A stretch of 40,243 nt of DNA. Source: Planctomycetota bacterium. Lineage in GTDB: Bacteria; Planctomycetota; Phycisphaerae; Phycisphaerales; SM1A02. The stretch lies in the NCBI GenBank assembly GCA_003671055.1, contig QWPV01000021.1, positions 1 through 40,243 on the forward strand, given 5' to 3'. The notes under the pieces were generated by a model, which was not told the DNA's origin, ran no database searches, and saw only the letters and a list, made by a program, of their open reading frames with translations. The stretch's first letter is position 1. The number at the start of each line of letters is the position of its first letter. Made by a program: the position numbers and the translations under genes. This document shows, one piece after another, positions 1-7,015 of this stretch.

Positions 1-1579
1 GATTGAAGCGCAATCGCGCGAGTGCGAACTCGGCCTCCGCAAGTTCTACGCCCGTGACCTCGCCGCGCGCGTACGCATGGAATCGAATCTGATGCGCACG
101 CTCGATCGCTTCCCTCGCTCCCTCCGCTTTGTCGAAGCCGAGATGTACGAGGCCGAGCGTGACGAGGATGCCTGAGAGTAATTCAGGATCATCGCCTAAC
201 TCTACATTCACCTGCTCGGTGACGAGCGTGAGGAAATCGTTCACGCCAAGTTCACTCGATCCGCGACCAAGTTCTGGATCGACACTTGTCATCGAATTCT
301 TCAGCGAGTTGAGTGATCGTTGCGCCTTCCCGAGCGCAGTCTCGGTGTTCGCGTACGCAATCGAGAGCGCGATGGATGCGCCAACGATTGTCGCCAAAAG
401 AATTCCCGCGCCGCTTGAAACAACCTTGTGTCGCCGCACATTCTTCCACACCACGTACGCAACGCTGTCTTCGCGCGCGATGATCGGCTTTCCTTGCAAG
501 TAGCGATCCAACTCATCGCGCAATTCATCTGCCGTGCCGTAACGGCGATCAGGATCAGGATCGAGCAACTTGAGCGTAATCACATCAAGGTCTCGGTCGA
601 TACTTGCACGAATCTCCGAGGGGCGCTTGGGCTTTGCTTCAAGTCGTTGCAGTAAGAGTTCCGCCACATTCGCCGCAGAAACGAAGGGCTTACAACCGCA
701 GAGCGATTCATAGAGCATCACGCCGAGCGCGTACACATCGATGCGCGAGTCGATGAGGTCAGGATCACCGCGAAGTTGTTCGGGCGCGGCGTAGGCAAAC
801 GTGCCGAGAAACTCACCCGCGACCGTTTCACCGCCAGCGCCGCCAAAGCCTTCGAGCATGCCTGCTGCGGAATTTTCCATCGGTCGCGCAAGTCCGAAGT
901 CGAGCACGCGCGGATTTCCATCGGTGTCCACGAGCACATTGCCTGGCTTGAGGTCACGGTGAATGACGCCGCGTCGATGCGCGTATGCAACGGCATCCAC
1001 GACGCTTCGGAAGAGTTCAATGAGTTGCCGATCCGACAACATGCTCATGCGCACATACGTGTCGAATCGCTCGCCCGCGACGAGTTCCATTGCGAAGAAC
1101 GGTTCGCCATCACGTGCGATGCCGCTCTCGTAGAGCGTGACGACGCCAGGATGTCGCATCTTGGCGACGAGTTCCACTTCGCGTTCGAATCGTCGGCGCG
1201 CGCGACCAGTTGCAAGTCCGCCGCCAAGCATTTGCTTCACCGCGCAACTTCGTCGCGTCGCAAGTTGTTCCGCGCGATACACCACGCCTTGTCCGCCGCG
1301 ATGCAATTCGCCGAGCAACTTGTAGCCAGGCACGGGTCCATCATCGATCGCGTCGGCTGGAACGAGTGAACGACGAATAGGCGCAGCGCCCTTCACTTCT
1401 GCGAGAAATTCGTTGTCGCCCTTGATCGCGTGCAGGAGTTCGGTGCAGGTCGAACACAGCGAAAAGTGGGCTGTTTCGAAGTCACTTGCCACGATTCCGT
1501 CGGCAATGCCCGAGATTCTCTCCAACGGAATGCAGCCGCTCTTCGATCCGGAGTCGACCGTCACTTCCGGCGTCGTCAC
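1..1579 (-). CDS. Membrane Ser/Thr protein kinase, partial (C-terminus off the window)
   Basis: I read this frame directly on the minus strand; it is open for 526 residues and runs off the left edge. It starts at a GTG whose bases overlap the stop of the sigma factor upstream (GTGA), so the two are translationally coupled. The kinase domain spans about residues 86-360: glycine-rich loop GELHRGGQGVVY (from 90), the ATP-binding lysine in CAVK (115), the catalytic loop HRDLKPGN (208-214) and DFG (227-229), then APEQ. Residues 38-45 contain H-x3-C-x2-C, like the zinc-binding motif of anti-sigma factors, a known theme in planctomycete kinases. A hydrophobic helix (about 386-408) would anchor it in the inner membrane, leaving a C-terminal, probably TPR-like, helical region outside. 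The pairing with an ECF sigma factor suggests phosphorylation-controlled transcription. The kinase call is secure; its target is inferred. Confidence 0.93.
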   Translation of the reverse strand, partial: MTTPEVTVDSGSKSGCIPLERISGIADGIVASDFETAHFSLCSTCTELLHAIKGDNEFLAEVKGAAPIRRSLVPADAIDDGPVPGYKLLGELHRGGQGVVYRAEQLATRRSCAVKQMLGGGLATGRARRRFEREVELVAKMRHPGVVTLYESGIARDGEPFFAMELVAGERFDTYVRMSMLSDRQLIELFRSVVDAVAYAHRRGVIHRDLKPGNVLVDTDGNPRVLDFGLARPMENSAAGMLEGFGGAGGETVAGEFLGTFAYAAPEQLRGDPDLIDSRIDVYALGVMLYESLCGCKPFVSAANVAELLLQRLEAKPKRPSEIRASIDRDLDVITLKLLDPDPDRRYGTADELRDELDRYLQGKPIIAREDSVAYVVWKNVRRHKVVSSGAGILLATIVGASIALSIAYANTETALGKAQRSLNSLKNSMTSVDPELGRGSSELGVNDFLTLVTEQVNVELGDDPELLSGILVTLGLVHLGFDKAEGAREAIERAHQIRFHAYARGEVTGVELAEAEFALARLRFN

Positions 1580-2190
1580 GCAGCTTCCTCTTGGTACGCC
1601 TTCTCGAGGCGCGCGACGATTTCTCGAAGCTTCGCAGCGACGCGACTCTTCGCGAGATACACATCGTGCAAACTCATGCCGAGTTCATCCGCGACAACTT
1701 TCGGCGCGAGTGTGTGATAGACCAACATCTCAAACGCCTTTACCGTCTTTGGATCTGATCGACTCGTGCGGCGTAACTCTTCGAGACTCTCGCGCAGCAC
1801 GGACTCGCGCCGTTCGCGTTCCCACACCACTGAAAGCGACGCGTCATCATCCATGTCAACCATCGCGCTCTCGCCACGACCAATGTTGGCAGTCGCGCGC
1901 TGCCGTCGCTGATCGAGCAATCGATAGCGCATGATCCCGACGAGCCATGCACCAAGTCGTCCACGCGTCTTGTCGTACTTGCCCGCGCGCCACTCGGTGA
2001 GGAATCGAACCACCGTTTCTTGCGCGGCTTCAGCAGCGTCGTCTTCGTTGTAGCCGAGGTTGCGCGCGAACCCGATCAAGATTGGGCGATAGCGCTGATC
2101 GAACAAACCCCACGCCTCTGCGTTTTGCGGATCCGCAAGTCCTGCGAGCATCGCTGACGTTGTTCGAGATGTGTCGAGTGCGTCCGCCAC
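1576..2190 (-). CDS. ECF-type RNA polymerase sigma factor, kinase-linked
   Basis: A 204-residue sigma factor of the extracytoplasmic function type. Region 2 covers about residues 25-95 (LFDQRYRPILIGFARNLG, then DAAEAAQETVVRFL), and region 4 with its helix-turn-helix lies near residues 150-195 (VYHTLAPKVVADELGMSLHDVY). It starts at GTG; an AGGA seven bases upstream, overlapping the stop of the Hsp70 gene, serves as ribosome binding site. It lies 9 bases downstream of the Hsp70 gene and overlaps the kinase gene by four bases, so the three form one operon. ECF factors linked to Ser/Thr kinases are a known planctomycete arrangement in which kinase activity replaces an anti-sigma factor. The regulon is unknown. 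Confidence 0.9.
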   Translation of the reverse strand: MADALDTSRTTSAMLAGLADPQNAEAWGLFDQRYRPILIGFARNLGYNEDDAAEAAQETVVRFLTEWRAGKYDKTRGRLGAWLVGIMRYRLLDQRRQRATANIGRGESAMVDMDDDASLSVVWERERRESVLRESLEELRRTSRSDPKTVKAFEMLVYHTLAPKVVADELGMSLHDVYLAKSRVAAKLREIVARLEKAYQEEAA

Positions 2191-2199
2191 AAATGCATC

Positions 2200-4047
2200 C
2201 TACAAGATCGAGCCACCGCGAATCGAGTGCGCAATGGCGACTTCGTGGACCCGCACGCTTGAAACGTCCAACGCTTGCTTGAGTTTCGAGAATTCTTCGG
2301 GATCCACAGTGTCTGGGGTATGTTCCGCCTCGACACACAGCGCCGTTAATCGCACCATTTGTTGCTCCAGATCGGCAACGTACGCGCCGTCAAGCGCGTC
2401 CCGAACCCGTGCGAGTGCCTCGGCGATCCACTTGATATCAAGCGTGGAATGCACGCGAAGATCGGTGAGCCGATGGCGCCTCATGTCACTCCGCGCGTGC
2501 GTGATGCTGTCCGCATCCATCTTCGCTGCCTCCTCTTCTGTGAGACCGAAGGATGGCATGATCTGGATCGATGCGGCAACTCCACTGCGGCGCTCAAGTG
2601 CGCGCACCGAGAGCACGCCATTCTGATCGACGAGGAACTCAACCTCAAGTTGCGGAATCCCTGCAGGCATCGGCGGAATGCCTGTGAGATGGAACGTGCC
2701 GAGCGATCGGCAATGCTCGATGAACTCGCGCTCACCTTGCACGACATGCACCTTTACACTGGTTTGTCCATCCTTTGATGTCGAGAATTTCTCGGACGCG
2801 CGCGAGGGAATCGGCGTGTTGCGCATGAGCAGTTTCGCCGTCGCGCCGCCGACCGTTTCGATGCCGAGGGACAACGGCAAGACATCGAGCAGCAGCAAAT
2901 CGCGTCGATCGCCTGCGAGGATTGCGCCTTGGATTGCAGCGCCGAGCGCGACCACGCGATCAGGATCAAGCGCGAGATACGGCTCTCGACCAAAGAATTT
3001 CGCGACTTCACTTCGCACGCGCACGAGCCGCGTCGATCCGCCCACGAGCACCACGCGAGCAATGTCCTTCGGCGCAATCGATGCGTCCGCAAGCACGCGC
3101 CGACAGCACACGAGCGTTCGTTCAATGAACGGCGCGACGATCGAGTCAAGTTCCGCACGAGTCAACGAGAGCGCTTTCGCAATCGCATTGCACACGACTA
3201 CCTCGTCGACACGCACTTCCGTTGCCAGCGCACATTTCGCACGCTGCGCGAACTCAAGCAGTTGCATGCGTTCGCTGATCGAACCCACTGTGCTTCCCGC
3301 GAGCCAATGCTCGACAATCGCACGATCAATATCGTCGCCGCCGAGCGCGGTGTCGCCAGACGTTGCGAGCACTTGGAAGCAGTCCGACTCAACCTCCGTA
3401 TCCTTTGGAACGATCTCGAGCAGCGTGCAGTCAAACGTGCCGCCACCGAGGTCGTAAATCACCACGCGCTCGCCCGCTTGCGTGCCGCGACCGATGCCAT
3501 ATGCAAGGCTCGCAGCGGTTGGTTCGTTCACGAGACGCGCGACGGAAAGCCCTGCGTTTCTCGCTGCATCTCGCGTCGCTTGCCGTTGTGCGTCGTCAAA
3601 GTACGCAGGCACAGTGATCACCGCGCGTGTGATGGGCACTCCGAGTTCTGCTTCCGCGCGCAGCCTCAACTCGCGAAGAATCGCGCCAGAAACATCTTGT
3701 GGAAGAACACACTTGCCGTCGATTGCAAACCCCGCAAGCCCACGGGGTCCTTCGCAGATCGGCACGCTCTGCGCGCTCGAAAATGCGCGCATCTCCTCAG
3801 CGCGACGGCCGAGAAATCGCTTCGAACTAAAGATCGTGCGCTCTGGAAATACCGCGGCTTCAAGTTTCGCTCGCGCGCCCACACACACTTCGCCATCGCT
3901 GCCATAGCGCACTGCTGAAGGCATCAGCGCGCTTGCGACGCCACCGAGGACTCGCGGACCGCGAGCATCACATACGGCGATCAGCGAGTTCGTGGTCCCG
4001 AGGTCGATCCCTACGATCGGTGCGGCTGCGGTGGAATCCTCACTCAT
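2200..4047 (-). CDS. Hsp70 chaperone, HscA-like
   Basis: A 615-residue Hsp70 ATPase. It shows the phosphate-1 motif GIDLGTTNS (about residues 13-21), ITVPAYFDDAQRQAT, DLGGGTFD, the GGSTR motif and the interdomain linker LLLLDVLPLSLG. The substrate-binding part (KDGQTSVKVHVVQGERE, SLGTFHLTGIPPMPAG, SGVAASIQIMPSFGLTEEE) resembles HscA more closely than DnaK in my memory of those families, and the length matches HscA (about 616). It lacks the charged EEVD-like tail of DnaK. HscA normally works with HscB, IscU and ferredoxin in iron-sulfur cluster assembly, but none of those genes is nearby; instead it heads a sigma factor-kinase operon. The Hsp70 identity is certain. Whether it acts in Fe-S assembly or as a regulatory chaperone is open. 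Confidence 0.92.
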   Translation of the reverse strand: MSEDSTAAAPIVGIDLGTTNSLIAVCDARGPRVLGGVASALMPSAVRYGSDGEVCVGARAKLEAAVFPERTIFSSKRFLGRRAEEMRAFSSAQSVPICEGPRGLAGFAIDGKCVLPQDVSGAILRELRLRAEAELGVPITRAVITVPAYFDDAQRQATRDAARNAGLSVARLVNEPTAASLAYGIGRGTQAGERVVIYDLGGGTFDCTLLEIVPKDTEVESDCFQVLATSGDTALGGDDIDRAIVEHWLAGSTVGSISERMQLLEFAQRAKCALATEVRVDEVVVCNAIAKALSLTRAELDSIVAPFIERTLVCCRRVLADASIAPKDIARVVLVGGSTRLVRVRSEVAKFFGREPYLALDPDRVVALGAAIQGAILAGDRRDLLLLDVLPLSLGIETVGGATAKLLMRNTPIPSRASEKFSTSKDGQTSVKVHVVQGEREFIEHCRSLGTFHLTGIPPMPAGIPQLEVEFLVDQNGVLSVRALERRSGVAASIQIMPSFGLTEEEAAKMDADSITHARSDMRRHRLTDLRVHSTLDIKWIAEALARVRDALDGAYVADLEQQMVRLTALCVEAEHTPDTVDPEEFSKLKQALDVSSVRVHEVAIAHSIRGGSIL

Positions 4048-4090
4048 GAAGAATGGATCCTACGCGCTCACACAGTTGCGTGGCATGAAT

Positions 4091-4122
4091 AAAAAGGCGC
4101 TCGGTGTTCGCACCGAGCGCCT
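4091..4122 (-). terminator. Rho-independent terminator, minus strand
   Basis: A perfect 12-base-pair stem (4095-4106 with 4111-4122) closes a four-base loop. On the minus strand it is followed by a run of T (the A run at 4091-4095 on the plus strand). It lies just after the stop at 4143 of the frame downstream of the sigma factor and before the Hsp70 gene. It therefore ends the upstream sigma-factor transcript and separates it from the Hsp70-sigma-kinase operon. Confidence 0.9.
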
Positions 4123-4142
4123 ACATTGAAGTTTGAATGTCG

Positions 4143-4376
4143 TCAGACTGATTTGAGGGTCGAGGCTTCCGCGATCATCGCACGTTCAGCCCGCGCAACT
4201 TTGATTGCAGCCGCATGAGAAATCACTGCTTCGAATCGCTGCAAGAGTTCGCCCCGAACCCGCGCTTTGGAAGTTGCGGCTTCGTCGAGAAACGATTGAT
4301 GCTCGGGAGAAATCTCGGTTGGGGTTGGTGAGTCGAAGATCGCCTGGTGCGAGGGGTGTAGTCGATTCTTGATCAT
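4143..4376 (-). CDS. Short frame overlapping the sigma factor tail: small gene or shifted sigma C-terminus
   Basis: This frame starts at an ATG inside the 3' part of the sigma factor gene, directly after its region 4, and encodes 77 residues ending ...ASTLKSV. Its composition (Ala, Glu, Lys, Leu, helix-like) looks more like protein than the competing sigma-frame tail, which is rich in Ser, Arg and Cys. It stops just before the terminator at 4091-4122. Either it is a small overlapping gene, or the sigma factor really ends in this frame through a programmed or accidental frameshift. No known family recognised. Confidence 0.45.
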   Translation of the reverse strand: MIKNRLHPSHQAIFDSPTPTEISPEHQSFLDEAATSKARVRGELLQRFEAVISHAAAIKVARAERAMIAEASTLKSV

Positions 4377-5139
4377 CCGAAGTCTCGATGAGCTGCCGAA
4401 GTCGTTGAAGTCCACGGTGTTTCCAGTTGTTAACAGTTGATGCGGGAACGGCGAGCGCATTACCGGCGGCCTCATACGAGAGACCGTCGCAGACAATCAT
4501 GCGGACCGCTGAACTCTCATGGACTGGAAGAAGCGCGAGCACTCGTCCTAACTCCTCAGCATCGATCGAACGCGTCCCTTGGTGTGCGTTCGCGGCTGCC
4601 TCTCGACCAACCCAGAGCTCGGCGCCCCGTCCTCGATCTTTCGCTTCTGTCGCGTGTGAGCCCACTCGCCCAGACTGCAGAAGTACTTCTTGAAATCGAG
4701 ATTTCTGACTGGCGCGTCGCTTGAGAAGGTTCTCAGCGATACGTAGGAGATAACCCACTTCTAAGGTCATCTTTTCGAGATTCTGTAACTTCATTAACCG
4801 AAAGAAAACTTCCTGAGTGACATCATCCGCAACTTCGATGCATTCGCGCTTCCGAACGAACGCGTGAACCCTCAAGTAGTACAGCGAGACCAGTGCGGCA
4901 ACGAGCTCTTCCTTTGCTCGGGGAAGTTCCCCCTTCTCGGCGTCGGTGGCAGCGATGCTCGGCGCAAGCGCGGGGATCGATTCGATCGGCCGTTCAGCGC
5001 ACGGTCGGACCCGCGACACGCGTAGGCTGCTTCGAGGCTCAACTGATATTTCCAGTACTGACTTCACACGCGGTTCCATGCGCTGGGTCTCCGTAGCAGA
5101 CGGGGAGGAAAGTGTATGTCCCACATTGAAGAACGCCAT
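4186..5139 (-). CDS. ECF-type sigma factor with long N-terminus and doubtful C-terminal tail
   Basis: The start is set at the ATG with GAGG seven bases upstream, giving 317 residues; an in-frame GTG at 5247 would add 36 residues but has no good binding site. About 80 residues of low-complexity N-terminus precede region 2 (LVSLYYLRVHAFVRKRE, then VADDVTQEVFFRLMKLQ). Region 4 contains AVRMIVCDGLSYEAAGNALAV followed by a recognition helix PASTVNNWKHRGLQRL. After region 4 the frame continues for about 63 residues that look non-coding, and another frame (4143-4376) seems better there. It is monocistronic: it has its own terminator downstream and a long upstream region. The sigma-factor identity is good; the C-terminal end and the start are uncertain. 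Confidence 0.75.
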   Translation of the reverse strand: MAFFNVGHTLSSPSATETQRMEPRVKSVLEISVEPRSSLRVSRVRPCAERPIESIPALAPSIAATDAEKGELPRAKEELVAALVSLYYLRVHAFVRKRECIEVADDVTQEVFFRLMKLQNLEKMTLEVGYLLRIAENLLKRRASQKSRFQEVLLQSGRVGSHATEAKDRGRGAELWVGREAAANAHQGTRSIDAEELGRVLALLPVHESSAVRMIVCDGLSYEAAGNALAVPASTVNNWKHRGLQRLRQLIETSDDQESTTPLAPGDLRLTNPNRDFSRASIVSRRSRNFQSAGSGRTLAAIRSSDFSCGCNQSCAG

Positions 5140-5301
5140 GCTGCACCCTCGGGTTCGTGGAAAAGACTCCTGTCGGCGGCACACAGGGAAGTTGCCCCGA
5201 AGTTCAGACGTTTCATGGAAACTCTTGAAAGAAGATTGCTCTGACACCCGCTCGCAGGAAGCGTGATTCTGTAAACCACGACTCCAGCTCAGGTTGACAA
5301 A

Positions 5302-5323
5302 TGCGCGTTCATTGAAACGCGCA
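5302..5323. promoter_or_regulatory. Inverted repeat upstream of the sigma factor gene
   Basis: A perfect 8-base inverted repeat (TGCGCGTT / AACGCGCA) with a six-base centre lies about 160 bases upstream of the chosen sigma-factor start. It could be an operator or an RNA hairpin in the leader. No regulator can be named. Confidence 0.35.
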
Positions 5324-5352
5324 CTTATTGCGCGTAGGAGATTTCCCGAAGA

Positions 5353-5367
5353 TGTTGAAATTCAACA
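5353..5367. promoter_or_regulatory. 15-base palindrome, candidate operator
   Basis: The sequence is TGTTGAA-A-TTCAACA, a perfect 7-base inverted repeat around a single base. It is AT-rich relative to its surroundings, which is typical of binding sites for dimeric regulators. It lies upstream of the minus-strand sigma factor. Function inferred from symmetry only. Confidence 0.4.
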
Positions 5368-5705
5368 GCTCTCGAAACATTGATGTACCCGCGATACTTC
5401 TCTATGCGTGGTGACTGCAGGGATCGCAAACACCACCGCCTCACCGGCAAGGACGCCGTGGGCACGTCTTGAAGCACGCCAAGGAACCCCTAAGACCTTG
5501 AGCGACCGACTTTCTGGCTCGGAACTGCCTTAGACAGTTTCGATGGCCGGACGCGTTCGTCACGGATGATTTGTCACCGCCACGGACGGCGGGCGCGACC
5601 ATCGGAAAGATGGCGTGACGAACTGTCCGCCAATTCTGCGCTCTACGCCAGAACTCGATTTTCCTTTGCCCTCGCATACTTTTCTAACTGAATGACCACT
5701 CTCCG

Positions 5706-5743
5706 GGGAGCCCGTGCACTGCCTCAGCACCGGCTCCCTTTTT
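5706..5743 (+). terminator. Plus-strand Rho-independent terminator without an obvious upstream gene
   Basis: Bases 5706-5717 pair with 5727-5738 (12 positions, one C-C mismatch) around a nine-base loop. Five T follow on the plus strand at 5739-5743. The T run is absent on the minus side, so this is not the terminator of the minus-strand lipoprotein gene. It points to a plus-strand transcript in 5140-5705. Confidence 0.7.
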
Positions 5744-5748
5744 CATTC

Positions 5749-5784
5749 ACTTCGACTTTCACTTCGACTTTCACTTCAACTTTC
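5749..5784. repeat. Three 12-base tandem repeats at a gene's stop codon
   Basis: Three consecutive 12-base units (ACTTCGACTTTC, the third with one change). Read on the minus strand, in frame with the lipoprotein gene, each unit reads TGA-AAG-TCG-AAG or nearly so. The stop codon is therefore repeated every four codons after the true stop at 5783-5785, and the last coding codons (AAG AAG) resemble part of the same unit. Confidence 0.85.
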
Positions 5785-6289
5785 ACTTCTTGGGCGCGCC
5801 ACCCTTGGGGAGCGCGTCGATCGTTTCTGCGAAGCGGATCATCGACAACTCAACGATGTACTTGCGCAGATCAACGAGTGCTGGCGTTTCGCCCTCGCCG
5901 CGCAGCGTGCCTTTCGATTCGCCGTCGCGGAAAGTGAATTCAATCTTGCACGCGCCGTCGCCGAGGCGACCGCTCTCGGCATGCAGCAAACCGCTCGCGG
6001 AGATCTTGTCGCGCAACGCTGTGATTTGCGCGTCGCTCAACGAAGTCGTCCAGTTGACTGCTTCGAAGGTCGCGGCGGTTCCGCCGGCGAATCCAAAAAT
6101 GCCTGCTTTCGTAAGCGTTCCGCGCAGTGAGCGCTGCTCGGTCGGATCGTTCCAGTAGAAATCGAAGGACATGCCTTGCGTGCGATCAACCGTCGCAACT
6201 CGTTCAGTGAACGCACAACCGAACACGGTCGCGCACATCAATGCGCCGCATGAAAGTCGAGCGCACAGAAGCATCGCTCTCGCACTCAC
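5783..6289 (-). CDS. Predicted lipoprotein, unknown function
   Basis: A 168-residue protein with a signal peptide and lipobox (residues about 5-25, ending VFGC), so it is probably exported and lipid-anchored at the cysteine. The mature part has no motif I recognise; it contains GKAGIF-like loops and an LSDAQITALRDKI helix. It starts at GTG and overlaps the stop of the upstream gene by four bases (GTGA), so the two are co-translated. Both members of the pair seem to carry a domain with FTFRDGESKGT-like or LVKVRISANGKRW-like strands, so they may be distant relatives or partners. That is inference. Confidence 0.75.
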   Translation of the reverse strand: MSARAMLLCARLSCGALMCATVFGCAFTERVATVDRTQGMSFDFYWNDPTEQRSLRGTLTKAGIFGFAGGTAATFEAVNWTTSLSDAQITALRDKISASGLLHAESGRLGDGACKIEFTFRDGESKGTLRGEGETPALVDLRKYIVELSMIRFAETIDALPKGGAPKK

Positions 6290-6951
6290 GATGCGCCACC
6301 GACTCCCGCTCGCGCTGGTGCAGCCGACTTCAACGTTGCGTAGGGATCCGGTCCCAAGTCGTAACGCACTGGAAACTCTGCTGTTTCAGCGAGTGGTTCA
6401 TCACTTGCCCACGCGAGGCTTGCCAATGCGCGCGTCAATCGACGCACGCCGCGCTCTTCTTCTGTTGACGGCGCGTACTGGCGCAAGAAGCACCAGCGCT
6501 TGCCGTTGGCGCTGATGCGCACCTTCACAAGAATCGTTCCAGCCGAGGGCGTTTCCATCCACACGTTGCCGAGCGAATCACTCTGGGTGTGCGAACCGAA
6601 TCCGCCATCCATCACGATGCGCCAAAGATCACTCTCTTGCTCCTGCGAAAGTCGGCGCACACGCGCGGGGCGTTTGCCTTTCGGAGGCGCGACCTCGGTT
6701 TCGGCATGGAGCGAACCATCGGCGAGCAAGACATACACGCCTGGACGTTCTTCAACGCGACCTGAGACTTCCACGCCGCGACCGATCTCAACTTCAAGCT
6801 CCATCGAGAAATCTCGTGGAAGTGCGCCGAGTGGATCGGCGGAGAGTGCAGTGTTCGCGCTTTCGACTGCTGACGGGCTCGACGCGCAACCGCTTGCAAA
6901 CCCGACGCCTGCGAGAAGGAGGACCAAGAGCAACGACGCGCTACGCAACAT
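6286..6951 (-). CDS. Predicted lipoprotein, unknown function, coupled to the next gene
   Basis: I take the ATG at 6951, which begins a clear signal peptide (MLRSASLLLVLLLAGVGFASGC) with a lipobox cysteine, giving 221 residues. The longer open frame would run into the pheT start. After the cysteine comes a Ser/Ala-rich linker, then a domain with LRR-like spacing absent and strands such as GVYVLLADGSLH and GTILVKVRISANGKRWCFLRQY. No family recognised. It is the first gene of a two-gene unit and is divergent from pheT across only 64 bases, which must hold both promoters. Confidence 0.75.
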   Translation of the reverse strand: MLRSASLLLVLLLAGVGFASGCASSPSAVESANTALSADPLGALPRDFSMELEVEIGRGVEVSGRVEERPGVYVLLADGSLHAETEVAPPKGKRPARVRRLSQEQESDLWRIVMDGGFGSHTQSDSLGNVWMETPSAGTILVKVRISANGKRWCFLRQYAPSTEEERGVRRLTRALASLAWASDEPLAETAEFPVRYDLGPDPYATLKSAAPARAGVGGAS

Positions 6952-7015
6952 GCGGGTCACAGTAGCACTTCCACTCGCGAAGTGTGCTCGCACCGTTTTC
7001 GCTACCTTTCCACCC

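Larger units (their letters stand above)
5140..5705. other. Long intergenic region with small palindromes and no convincing gene
   Basis: About 570 bases without a coding frame I can support. It contains an 8-base-pair hairpin (5302-5309 with 5316-5323), a 15-base palindrome (5353-5367) and, at its right end, a plus-strand terminator (5706-5743). The short open frames here have biased, shadow-like composition. A plus-strand non-coding RNA ending at the terminator is possible. I see no hallmark of tmRNA, SRP RNA or RNase P RNA, and no structure I can assign to 6S RNA. Confidence 0.5.

Noticed and set aside
2929-3918. Long plus-strand open frame of about 330 codons opposite the Hsp70 gene
   Set aside because: It is antisense to a clear Hsp70, with Arg/His/Ser-rich composition produced by the reverse of the Hsp70 codon bias.
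5441-5677. Minus-strand frame of 78 codons in the long intergenic region
   Set aside because: Arg/Cys-rich, no ribosome site, no protein-like pattern.
6500-7015. N-terminal extension of the pheT frame by 172 codons
   Set aside because: It is antisense to the lipoprotein gene and has no PheT-like residues; the ATG at 7016 starts the B1 module.
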